IMG/VR virus record: IMGVR_UViG_3300029309_000010
Span: 21,137-85,136 of that record
DNA length: 64,000 nt
Reading direction: 5' to 3' (one strand)
DNA from: a virus
Shown: piece by piece, positions 49,683 through 55,515 of the stretch
Layout: every line of letters starts with the position of its first letter
Position numbering within the stretch: position 1 is the first letter of the stretch
Notes under the pieces: generated by a model
Database searches by the model: none
Told to the model about the DNA's origin: nothing
The model's input: the letters and a program-made list of their open reading frames with translations, nothing else
Made by a program: the position numbers and the translations under genes

Positions 49683-49903
49683 TATTCTGTTATTTTGAAT
49701 TGAATTGGTTCTGGATCTGTTGTCGGCTTGACAGAAGCATTGATTTCATTAGCTTCCTGCTCGATAATCAGGATGTTCATTTTCTCTAGCCATACCCTGC
49801 TGACAGGGATGTGCTGCTTTGAGCCAAAGTATTCGTTCAATGTCTGCATGTCAACATTAACAAATGACTTTGCTCCTTTCGGTCTTCCTCTTGTCCTTCT
49901 CAT
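49682..49903 (-). CDS. Small protein with AT-hook-like start
   Basis: 73 residues from MRRTRGRPKGAKSFVNVDMQ. I chose this ATG, 7 bases after the upstream stop; an in-frame ATG at 49954 would overlap by 44 bases. The GRPKGAK core is an AT-hook. The SFVNVDMQ strand after it matches the place of GLINVAPYM after the GRP motif at 48628. DNA-binding is likely. Confidence 0.52.
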   Translation of the reverse strand: MRRTRGRPKGAKSFVNVDMQTLNEYFGSKQHIPVSRVWLEKMNILIIEQEANEINASVKPTTDPEPIQFKITE

Positions 49904-49910
49904 TTTTATA

Positions 49911-50114
49911 TTAGTAACCTGCTCTTTCCAGTAGGATTGATTCATCTGGCCCAATGTATTCTAATCTATGATCATCAACTGCAAGTCCTGATGACTTGAG
50001 AACATTCTCAAATAACTCCACTGCGATTATGGTCGAGAAATCCTCCATGTAGATCTCATGTTCAGCTGTATGCTGATTACCATCGCGCTCTATTGTTACC
50101 TTGATCTTACTCAT
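49911..50114 (-). CDS. Small protein, unknown
   Basis: 67 residues, acidic (IEIYMEDFSTIIAVELFENV-like helix after a basic strand). First gene of the leftward small-gene operon that runs to the HNH gene. Its start is fixed by a promoter with a 16-bp spacer ending 7 nt upstream. No family recognised. Confidence 0.55.
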   Translation of the reverse strand: MSKIKVTIERDGNQHTAEHEIYMEDFSTIIAVELFENVLKSSGLAVDDHRLEYIGPDESILLERAGY

Positions 50115-50121
50115 TGCCTGT

Positions 50122-50149
50122 AGTATATATGTAAACTGGGTTGCGTCAA
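50122..50149 (-). promoter_or_regulatory. Sigma70-like leaderless promoter
   Basis: TTGACG (50144-50149), 16-bp spacer, TATACT (50122-50127), 7 nt to the ATG at 50114. It drives the small-gene operon. Confidence 0.68.
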
Positions 50150-50169
50150 CATTTTTTATGAATAAAAAT

Positions 50170-50475
50170 TCATTTTTTATAGAAATCTTTGTAGAGTTCT
50201 TTTACTAATGGTGTTAATATATGGTCGTATGCTCTCACTAGGGCCTCCTCAAGCTCTGGCTGCACATCTTCTAAGATATAACCAAGACCTGAAATATCAA
50301 GCATAGCGTGGAAAGCTTCATGCACAAGGGTATCTAAAAGAACTTCGCCTTTAATTTTTTTAGATATGGAAATTTTTTTGGCATCAGAGTCTAACTCGCC
50401 AAACTCTTTCATATCTTTATAAACTATATCATATTGGATACCCGCGATTACAATATGTGTGGGCTTGTAACTCAT
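50170..50475 (-). CDS. Small zinc-metallopeptidase-like protein
   Basis: 101 residues. LLDTLVHEAFHAMLDISGLG holds an HExxH zinc motif (H52-E-A-F-H56), and ELEEAL a few turns later can supply the third ligand, as in ImmA/IrrE- and SprT-type domains. The chain is short, only the catalytic core. Lies 8 bases after the RuvB-like gene and probably shares its transcript. ImmA-like proteins cut repressors; whether this one does is unknown. Confidence 0.6.
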   Translation of the reverse strand: MSYKPTHIVIAGIQYDIVYKDMKEFGELDSDAKKISISKKIKGEVLLDTLVHEAFHAMLDISGLGYILEDVQPELEEALVRAYDHILTPLVKELYKDFYKK

Positions 50476-50483
50476 ACTAAATC

Positions 50484-51422
50484 TTATGCGATTTCCCTCG
50501 CAAGATCCAGACCTTTTTTGGTAAGTTCTCTTTTTGAATCAATCTTTATCAGACGTTTCTTTACAAGCATCTTTTCATAATCTCTCTGAATAGCAGCTCT
50601 CTGGAATCCAGTGACTGATGAAAGTCCGTTAAGTGTCATAGCTCCACGCTCACCTAGCGCCTTGACAATGATTAGCTCAGATGCCGTTAGGCCATAACGC
50701 TTGACTCCCATAGCATCAGAAAACTCTTTCCAAATTTCTTTGCTTACCTTCTTAACATCTCTTGCTGCAATATAAGTTTTAAGATCTTCCGCTTTGACAA
50801 CAGCATCTCTTGGGTTACCCCTAAAGGAAGAAATAATATCTTCTTTTGCACGATTGTCAATATCAGCAGCATACTCAAGATTATCGTGGAATATATCGTA
50901 AAGTTCTTGACTTTTATATTCCTCAAAGGCAATGTCACGTAGACGATCTCTAAGTGGTTCTGCCAACTTCTGCTGGTCAGTAGTAGCCATGCAAAAGGTC
51001 AGCTCATTAAAATCAAAGCTGTAGGGAACTCCCTCATGCTCCACTGTCCTAACAGGATTCTTGTCCACGTTCAGAACAGACAAAAAGATTTGTTGCAGAT
51101 CCTTGGGAAGATTGTGGCCCTCATCAATAAACAAAAATGCTTTGTGTTGCACCCAGACTGGATATACCTGCTCAAAGAAGCTGGCAGCATTCCTGATTGT
51201 CTTGCCATTGACCTCCAGCATAGGTGGCTTGCTACCATCACTACGACGAAGGGCCTCCCGAAACAGGCGAGCAAAATATGTCTTGCCTCCTCCCTTTCCA
51301 GTAGTAAGATTAATAAATGGCATTCTGTCAGTCTTCTTGTATGCATCAATATAGATGCTCAAGGTCCGCTTGACTGACTCTTGCCCGATGGCTTCGTCAA
51401 ATATGCTATTGATCTTAGGCAT
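50484..51422 (-). CDS. RuvB-like AAA+ ATPase
   Basis: 312 residues from MPKINSIFDEAIGQESVKRT. The ATG at 51422 is chosen because a TTGCAC-16-TATTCT promoter ends exactly 6 nt before it; a frame start at 51440 lies inside the promoter. Order: FDEAIGQESVKRTL (like RuvB 'dfiGQ'), TGKGGGKTYFA (Walker A with T for the first G), FLFIDEGHNL (Walker B), ATTDQQKLAEPLRDRLRD (sensor and arginine finger), and a winged helix (GAMTLNGLSSVTGFQRAAIQ) as in the RuvB C-terminus. Likely branch migration or clamp-loader-like role. No RuvA is seen. Confidence 0.82.
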   Translation of the reverse strand: MPKINSIFDEAIGQESVKRTLSIYIDAYKKTDRMPFINLTTGKGGGKTYFARLFREALRRSDGSKPPMLEVNGKTIRNAASFFEQVYPVWVQHKAFLFIDEGHNLPKDLQQIFLSVLNVDKNPVRTVEHEGVPYSFDFNELTFCMATTDQQKLAEPLRDRLRDIAFEEYKSQELYDIFHDNLEYAADIDNRAKEDIISSFRGNPRDAVVKAEDLKTYIAARDVKKVSKEIWKEFSDAMGVKRYGLTASELIIVKALGERGAMTLNGLSSVTGFQRAAIQRDYEKMLVKKRLIKIDSKRELTKKGLDLAREIA

Positions 51423-51428
51423 GACGCT

Positions 51429-51456
51429 AGAATACAGCACTTTAATGGTAGTGCAA
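51429..51456 (-). promoter_or_regulatory. Sigma70-like leaderless promoter
   Basis: TTGCAC (51451-51456), 16-bp spacer, TATTCT (51429-51434), 6 nt to the ATG at 51422. Divergent from the promoter at 51483. Confidence 0.7.
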
Positions 51457-51482
51457 GCACTTTTTAAGAAAAAAAATACCTC

Positions 51483-51510
51483 TTGACTCGCGGTGTTTTT
51501 TGGCTATAAT
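51483..51510 (+). promoter_or_regulatory. Sigma70-like leaderless promoter
   Basis: TTGACT (51483-51488), 16-bp spacer, TATAAT (51505-51510), 7 nt to the ATG at 51518. Confidence 0.75.
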
Positions 51511-51517
51511 AAAGAAG

Positions 51518-51772
51518 ATGAAGAGATCTACACACATCTTCAGTAAATTAATCATAGGCACGTTTGCCATAATTATTGGGATACCTCTTGGAATAATCAC
51601 AGGTGTCACCTGCATGATTAGAATAATTGTATCTTATCCATTTGACATATACAGAATAGCCGTTACAAAAATCGAGCAGCGAGCAGCATTGGAAGAACTT
51701 CTTGATAACCAAGATCAAGACATTTGGGATAAGCATATCGCTAGAACACAACAAAATCAAAAACAAAACTAA
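51518..51772 (+). CDS. Small membrane protein
   Basis: 84 residues from MKRSTHIFSKLIIG; an upstream in-frame TTG at 51500 lies inside the promoter and is rejected. The first 45 residues form one long or two short membrane spans (LIIGTFAIIIGIPLGIITGV), then a charged helix. Stop and next start overlap by one base. No family recognised. Confidence 0.62.
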   Translation: MKRSTHIFSKLIIGTFAIIIGIPLGIITGVTCMIRIIVSYPFDIYRIAVTKIEQRAALEELLDNQDQDIWDKHIARTQQNQKQN

Positions 51773-52146
51773 TGGACATACAGGAGTTGTTAAAAATACA
51801 TGATGAAACTTGCGATAAGTGCAAGGGAATAATGCAAAGAAAAAACAGTGATTATACTGGTGGCAAGAAAGCTACAGATGTTTTTGCTAATTTTAATTCA
51901 TCTATAATATTAAATATTAATCCAGTCCAAGGTCTACTTCTTAGGGTAATAGACAAAATTAAAAGAATCTATTCTTTCACTAATGATAAGCAATTACAAG
52001 TTTCAGATGAGTCGGTTGACGATGCATGTGAAGACATTGTAAATTATGCGATTCTAGCAAAGGCTATGCTAATCGAAGAAAGAAAAAGAATCAAACAAAA
52101 TCAAGAAAAACAAAAGAAAGAAAAAATTTTTCCATTGGCTGAATAG
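51772..52146 (+). CDS. DUF1599 / nucleotide-modification-associated domain 1 protein
   Basis: 124 residues. CKGIMQRKNSDYTGGKKATD then FANFN, LLLRVIDKIKRIYSF and VSDESVDDACEDIVNYAILA follow the DUF1599 (Nmad1) layout, an all-alpha family related in look to MazG-type nucleotide hydrolases: KNxDY, DKxxR, ESxxDxxxDxxNY. Family members are linked to phage nucleotide or DNA-base chemistry. Inorganic pyrophosphatase encoded in the same operon would remove PPi released by such reactions (inference). Confidence 0.68.
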   Translation: MDIQELLKIHDETCDKCKGIMQRKNSDYTGGKKATDVFANFNSSIILNINPVQGLLLRVIDKIKRIYSFTNDKQLQVSDESVDDACEDIVNYAILAKAMLIEERKRIKQNQEKQKKEKIFPLAE

Positions 52147-52150
52147 CTAT

Positions 52151-52222
52151 TATTTGGCCTTTTTTTGCACATCCTAGCCTCTCTCTATATTTGGCCCCTT
52201 TGCTCTCAACCTAGCCTCTTCC
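52151..52222. repeat. Imperfect tandem repeat, 37-bp unit
   Basis: TATTTGGCC...CCTAGCCTCT occurs twice (52151-52187, 52188-52222). Pyrimidine-rich, noncoding, upstream of the next gene. Role unknown. Confidence 0.45.
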
Positions 52223-52230
52223 AAAAAACG

Positions 52231-52238
52231 GTGTAATT
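52231..52238 (+). promoter_or_regulatory. GTGTAA-type element, + strand
   Basis: GTGTAATT, 9 nt before the GTG start at 52248, within GGTGTA...TATACC partial dyad. Confidence 0.4.
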
Positions 52239-52247
52239 ATATATACC

Positions 52248-52466
52248 GTGCTATTTAAAAAAGCTGCTACATTATTAGAAACATCTCTTGTAATCTTGTT
52301 TATATCAATATTATCAGTATGTTTATTCAAAGCTGGTCATGGTGTTTACAGGATATTTGTAAGAATGGCAGAGAGTGAATACGATAAAGCTTACTATGAA
52401 AATGATCCAAAGGGGCTGCTAAAGAGAGAAAGCGATAATATGATGTGGCATAGAGGTTTTAAATAG
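52248..52466 (+). CDS. Small membrane-anchored protein
   Basis: 72 residues, GTG start. KKAATLLETSLVILFISILS begins with a basic patch and a Leu-Glu-x-Ser-Leu-hydrophobic run that looks like a type IV pilin-like leader, then a TM span. The rest is charged (YDKAYYENDPKGLLKRESDN). Function unknown. Confidence 0.5.
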   Translation: MLFKKAATLLETSLVILFISILSVCLFKAGHGVYRIFVRMAESEYDKAYYENDPKGLLKRESDNMMWHRGFK

Positions 52467-52469
52467 TTT

Positions 52470-52715
52470 ATGAAAGTAAAAGAAATATTAGCTAATTGTT
52501 CTATATTACAGAACGGTTCTTATTATTTGGGTTGTGCTTACCCAAACTTTAAAGATCCTATAGTTGAAAAAGTTAGGGTTTTGGTAGATAATGGTTATGA
52601 ATTTAAGTTAAAAGAAGTAAGCATCTTTGGAGAAGAGACTTATTTCTGCAATAAATTAAACTTAAGTTATCAAACAGATTATAACGGAGATTCAACATTA
52701 CATTATTCAGGATAA
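52470..52715 (+). CDS. Small protein, unknown
   Basis: 81 residues. VKEILANCSILQNGSYYLGC contains two of three cysteines; the remainder is strand-rich with many Tyr. Three bases after the preceding gene, so same transcript. No family recognised. Confidence 0.52.
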   Translation: MKVKEILANCSILQNGSYYLGCAYPNFKDPIVEKVRVLVDNGYEFKLKEVSIFGEETYFCNKLNLSYQTDYNGDSTLHYSG

Positions 52716-52718
52716 TTT

Positions 52719-52859
52719 ATGAAAAAGAAATCAGGAAGCTCCTATGAGGGGAGCAAAAAGAAAGGCTACAGAGGCTTTAATTCTAGAAAGAAAACTTCTT
52801 TCAATAAGAATAGTAAGCATTACAAGAAGAAGTATCGGGGTCAAGGCAAGATAAGGTGA
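52719..52859 (+). CDS. Small, highly basic peptide (46 residues)
   Basis: MKKKSGSSYEGSKKKGYRGF then a run of Lys, Arg, Asn, Ser and Tyr ending KKYRGQGKIR. About 45 percent Lys/Arg, no hydrophobic core, so probably disordered and nucleic-acid-binding. AGGA lies about 9 nt before the ATG. Its stop overlaps the GTG start of the pyrophosphatase gene (GTGA), supporting real translation. Confidence 0.55.
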   Translation: MKKKSGSSYEGSKKKGYRGFNSRKKTSFNKNSKHYKKKYRGQGKIR

Positions 52860-53407
52860 ATCTGGTAGATGACATCCCCATAAGCAAAGATGGATTCCAT
52901 CACGTAAATTGTATTATCGAGATCCCCAAGGGGACTAATACTAAATACGAGTATGATGAGGATTTAAATATATTTAAATTAGATAGGTGCTTGGTATCTT
53001 CTTTGCAATATCCTATCAACTATGGTTTTATTCCACGCACCATAGCATTAGATGATGACCCCTTAGATGTCTTGGTATTTAACCATGATCCGATTGACAG
53101 AGGTGTCTTAGTATCTTGTAGAATTCTTGGTGTCTTAGGGTTTACAGATGGTGGTAAGATTGATAACAAACTTATTGCTGTTCCTCACTGGTCACCAGAA
53201 GAAAAATATAAAACAATTAAAGACATTGAGTCATCTCACTTGAAAATCTTTAGAGAGTTCTTTAAAATATATAAAATAGATAGAGCCTCTGAGACAGAAG
53301 TAGGACGTTGGACCAGTGTAGCAAAAGCTAAAGAAATATTACTAGACGCACACAAAAGATGGTTAAAAAAAGGTGGAGAACGAAAATTGTGGAATGACCC
53401 AAGATGA
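52856..53407 (+). CDS. ppa: Inorganic pyrophosphatase, family I
   Basis: 183 residues, GTG start overlapping the preceding stop. EIPKGTNTKYEYD, QYPINYGFIP (51-60) and the signature DDDPLDVLV (66-74) give the metal- and PPi-binding Asp/Lys/Tyr set of family I enzymes; GGKIDNKLIAVP follows. It hydrolyses PPi to phosphate in the cytosol, pulling DNA synthesis or nucleotide reactions forward. Phage-encoded PPases are uncommon. The C-terminal part (FFKIYK...EVGRWTSVAKAKEIL) matches bacterial enzymes, so the protein looks complete and active. Confidence 0.95.
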   Translation: MNLVDDIPISKDGFHHVNCIIEIPKGTNTKYEYDEDLNIFKLDRCLVSSLQYPINYGFIPRTIALDDDPLDVLVFNHDPIDRGVLVSCRILGVLGFTDGGKIDNKLIAVPHWSPEEKYKTIKDIESSHLKIFREFFKIYKIDRASETEVGRWTSVAKAKEILLDAHKRWLKKGGERKLWNDPR

Positions 53408-53565
53408 ACCCAGACTTAATAACTAAATATGTTCCTTTGATTGCTGGCATCATGTATACAGCAGTAGGAGCAGCTTACATTATGAAAAAAGATGTGGGCT
53501 GGGCAATTATTTGGCTGTCTTACGCTACAGCTAACTTTGGATTAATGGTAGTGGGGAACCCATGA
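53404..53565 (+). CDS. Small membrane protein (53 residues)
   Basis: Starts ATGA-coupled to the pyrophosphatase. Two hydrophobic stretches (YVPLIAGIMYTAVGAAYIM and GWAIIWLSYATANFGLMVV) separated by KKD, so a two-TM hairpin. Ends in ATGA overlap with the cupin gene. Function unknown. Confidence 0.58.
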   Translation: MNPDLITKYVPLIAGIMYTAVGAAYIMKKDVGWAIIWLSYATANFGLMVVGNP

Positions 53566-53891
53566 AGTTTAACATAAAAGATATCCAAGGAGAGATTATT
53601 AAAGATAACGATACTTATCTTTTGAGAGACAATCATACTTTAAATAATCTTATATTAAGCAGCACTAGATTAAAGCCCTACAAAGAAACAAGAGGTCATA
53701 GTCACAAGGGCAAAGAAGAAGTTTATTATTTTGTAGAAGGAGAAGGCGTTATGATTCTCCGCTACGATAAATTTGAAGTTAAGGCTGGAGATTTAGTATT
53801 GATTCCTGATGGTGCATTTCATCAGGTTCAAAATCCAACAGACAAAGACTTGTATTTCGTCTGTGTATTTGAAGGAAGTAGAGATCATTAA
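53562..53891 (+). CDS. Cupin-domain protein
   Basis: 109 residues, a single cupin barrel. Motif 1: RGHSHKGKEEVYYFVEGEG gives H46, H48 and E52/53; motif 2: LIPDGAFHQVQN gives H87. This is a full metal-binding set. Small stand-alone cupins act as sugar isomerases, epimerases, oxygenases or sensors; substrate unknown. With glycosyltransferases elsewhere in the window, a sugar-related role is possible. Confidence 0.85.
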   Translation: MKFNIKDIQGEIIKDNDTYLLRDNHTLNNLILSSTRLKPYKETRGHSHKGKEEVYYFVEGEGVMILRYDKFEVKAGDLVLIPDGAFHQVQNPTDKDLYFVCVFEGSRDH

Positions 53892-53903
53892 TTACATTTA
53901 TTT

Positions 53904-53911
53904 GTGTAAAA
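53904..53911 (+). promoter_or_regulatory. GTGTAA-type element, + strand
   Basis: GTGTAAAA, exactly 6 nt before the GTG start at 53918. Same geometry as the - strand virion genes. Confidence 0.5.
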
Positions 53912-53917
53912 ATAAAT

Positions 53918-54250
53918 GTGAACCTAATTGTCGTATCTGACTTAACTCTTAAAGAAGGTTTATATTTTAGGCATCTGACGATGCTAATGAAATCTAATTT
54001 GAAAATAAATGTGCTTATAGAAGCACAAAGAGATCAAATAGATTATTACTACAACATACTAAAAAAGAAGGGTTACTACGATTTTGTAACGGATATGTTG
54101 TCTATTGATGAGAGAGAGGCTGGAGTCAGGTTAGATACAGAATACAATTATCCATCAACTGTAATAGCTGAAGAAATAACTTCACAAAATGTTATCTCCC
54201 TTTATTTGCAGATAAGAGCACTAGCTAGTATGGAAGCTAGATTAAAATAA
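53918..54250 (+). CDS. Small protein, unknown
   Basis: 110 residues, GTG start supported by the GTGTAAAA element 6 nt upstream. NLIVVSDLTLKEGLYFRHLT then LKINVLIEAQRDQIDYYYNI, LKKKGYYDFVTDML alternates strand and helix like a small Rossmann or HAD-like domain (VSDLT may correspond to the nucleophile loop). Family not established. A terminator follows at once. Confidence 0.55.
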   Translation: MNLIVVSDLTLKEGLYFRHLTMLMKSNLKINVLIEAQRDQIDYYYNILKKKGYYDFVTDMLSIDEREAGVRLDTEYNYPSTVIAEEITSQNVISLYLQIRALASMEARLK

Positions 54251-54275
54251 AATAGCCCCCTAATTGGGGGCTATT
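54251..54275. terminator. Bidirectional terminator
   Basis: AATAGCCCCC / GGGGGCTATT perfect 10-bp stem, loop TAATT, between converging genes. T-rich flanks on the two sides allow both directions. Confidence 0.85.
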
Positions 54276-54278
54276 GAT

Positions 54279-54740
54279 TTAAATTTCGTCATCGTCTTCT
54301 TCGACTGGATCTGGCTCAGGCTCAGGCTCAGGTGTAGGTTCTGGCTCCACTGGTGGATCAGGATCTGGCTCTGGCTCTGGTGGAGCAGTGTTTGCCCACT
54401 CTCTAATCGCAGGGATTGCAGCGATGATTGCATCCATAGCTTCAGCAGCTTCTGGGACCTCATCCATCATCTGCCAAAATGGTTTCCTGCCATTCACACG
54501 ACTAGGGATGTTGATATACTCAACTCCTTCATTGTCAGCGGTGACAAGAACTTTTTCACTGTCTCCATCATAAGGAAGCATTTCAATGTTTACGCTACCT
54601 TGGCTTGGATCAGCTTCTGCTGTATTTGGCACAAAAATGTTAATACTACGCAGCCAGACAGAATCAAAAGTCTCTTCTGGCTTGGCTGGGACTACGAAAG
54701 GTTCGTCCCGTGGGATTGGATCTCCTAAGTTATCTGGCAT
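54279..54740 (-). CDS. Acidic protein with Pro/Glu-rich tail
   Basis: 153 residues. The first ~100 form a folded part (FDSVWLRSINIFVPN; VLVTADNEGVEYINIPSRVN; WQMMDEVPEAAEAMDAIIAA), the last ~45 are PEPEPDPDPP-type repeats ending EEDDDEI. Such tails are common in virion-associated or periplasm-spanning proteins. It lies next to the fibre and glycosyltransferase and has tandem GTGTA elements upstream, which fits late expression. No family recognised. Confidence 0.55.
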   Translation of the reverse strand: MPDNLGDPIPRDEPFVVPAKPEETFDSVWLRSINIFVPNTAEADPSQGSVNIEMLPYDGDSEKVLVTADNEGVEYINIPSRVNGRKPFWQMMDEVPEAAEAMDAIIAAIPAIREWANTAPPEPEPDPDPPVEPEPTPEPEPEPDPVEEDDDEI

Positions 54741-54771
54741 GACTAATTATATTTGTTAGTGTTACTATTTA

Positions 54772-54787
54772 CTACACTTTTTTACAC
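54772..54787 (-). promoter_or_regulatory. Tandem GTGTAA-type elements, 10 bp apart
   Basis: GTGTAAAA (54780-54787) and GTGTAG (54772-54777), about 35-40 nt before the ATG at 54740. Same tandem spacing as before the major tail tube gene. Confidence 0.5.
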
Positions 54788-55474
54788 AAAAAAGGATTTT
54801 AAATGTCCAACTCTCAGCTTTGGAACAACAAGAGGCTTTATTTGTAGTTTATCATAAACATTCCTACAAAAACTGACATCTTCAAAGCTCATGTCAATTA
54901 CATCAAATTTTTCTCCCTTCTTATGTGGATGGTCGCAATCTGGTATATTTGCATCTCTGAGCGGGTAGTAGGGATAGTCCATTTGCTCGTAGATTGACCT
55001 GTGAACCTTCGTAAAGCCAAATCCGCACCAATCTACCTGAACCAACTTATTTGGCTCCTCCTCGGCCATTTTTGTGAGCCATTCAACAGATGTAAATGGC
55101 ATGTGGAGATTCTTCCTAAAGAAGTCTTCGTTCCAATCACCAACCATAGCTTTATCAGAGTAATCTGATCTATACCACCCAGTAACAAACTTTTTATCTG
55201 GCGGTATACTAAGCATATGTTCTATCTGCTCAATATTGAATTGAACATCTGAGTCAATCCAAAATAACCATTCAGCGTCAGGAGGATTTGTGTCTGCAAA
55301 ACCACCACCACCTGATGCCAAGAAGTTACGGGCGAAGTTCAGGAACAATCCATTGCAGGTATAAATGGTAGAATTATTCTTATCACACCAAGACTGTAAT
55401 CTAAGATACTGCTCGAAACACTTGCCTTGAATGCCACGATGATCAATCGGGATTAAAAATATACAGTTAAGCAT
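54782..55474 (-). CDS. GT-A glycosyltransferase
   Basis: 230 residues. FLIPIDHRGIQGKCFEQYLR at the N-terminus, LNFARNFLASGG, and WLFWIDSDVQFNIEQIEHML, which contains the DxD metal motif (DSD), give a GT-A fold typical of phage GT2-like enzymes. Later FVTGWYRSDYSDK and DVIDMSFEDVSFCRNV match the family's C-terminal acceptor half. It stands next to the fibre and could glycosylate a virion protein (inference). A TTGATT-16-TATAAT promoter ends 6 nt before the ATG. Confidence 0.75.
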   Translation of the reverse strand: MLNCIFLIPIDHRGIQGKCFEQYLRLQSWCDKNNSTIYTCNGLFLNFARNFLASGGGGFADTNPPDAEWLFWIDSDVQFNIEQIEHMLSIPPDKKFVTGWYRSDYSDKAMVGDWNEDFFRKNLHMPFTSVEWLTKMAEEEPNKLVQVDWCGFGFTKVHRSIYEQMDYPYYPLRDANIPDCDHPHKKGEKFDVIDMSFEDVSFCRNVYDKLQIKPLVVPKLRVGHLKSFFV

Positions 55475-55480
55475 CTATTT

Positions 55481-55508
55481 ATTATAGGTGCCTTGTGTAT
55501 TTAATCAA
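55481..55508 (-). promoter_or_regulatory. Sigma70-like leaderless promoter
   Basis: TTGATT (55503-55508), 16-bp spacer, TATAAT (55481-55486), 6 nt to the ATG at 55474. Confidence 0.72.
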
Positions 55509-55515
55509 ATTTTAA

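Noticed and set aside
54264-54728. 154-codon + strand ORF opposite the Pro/Glu-tailed protein
   Set aside because: Its Trp/Arg/Leu repeats are just the antisense of the PEPEPD codons.
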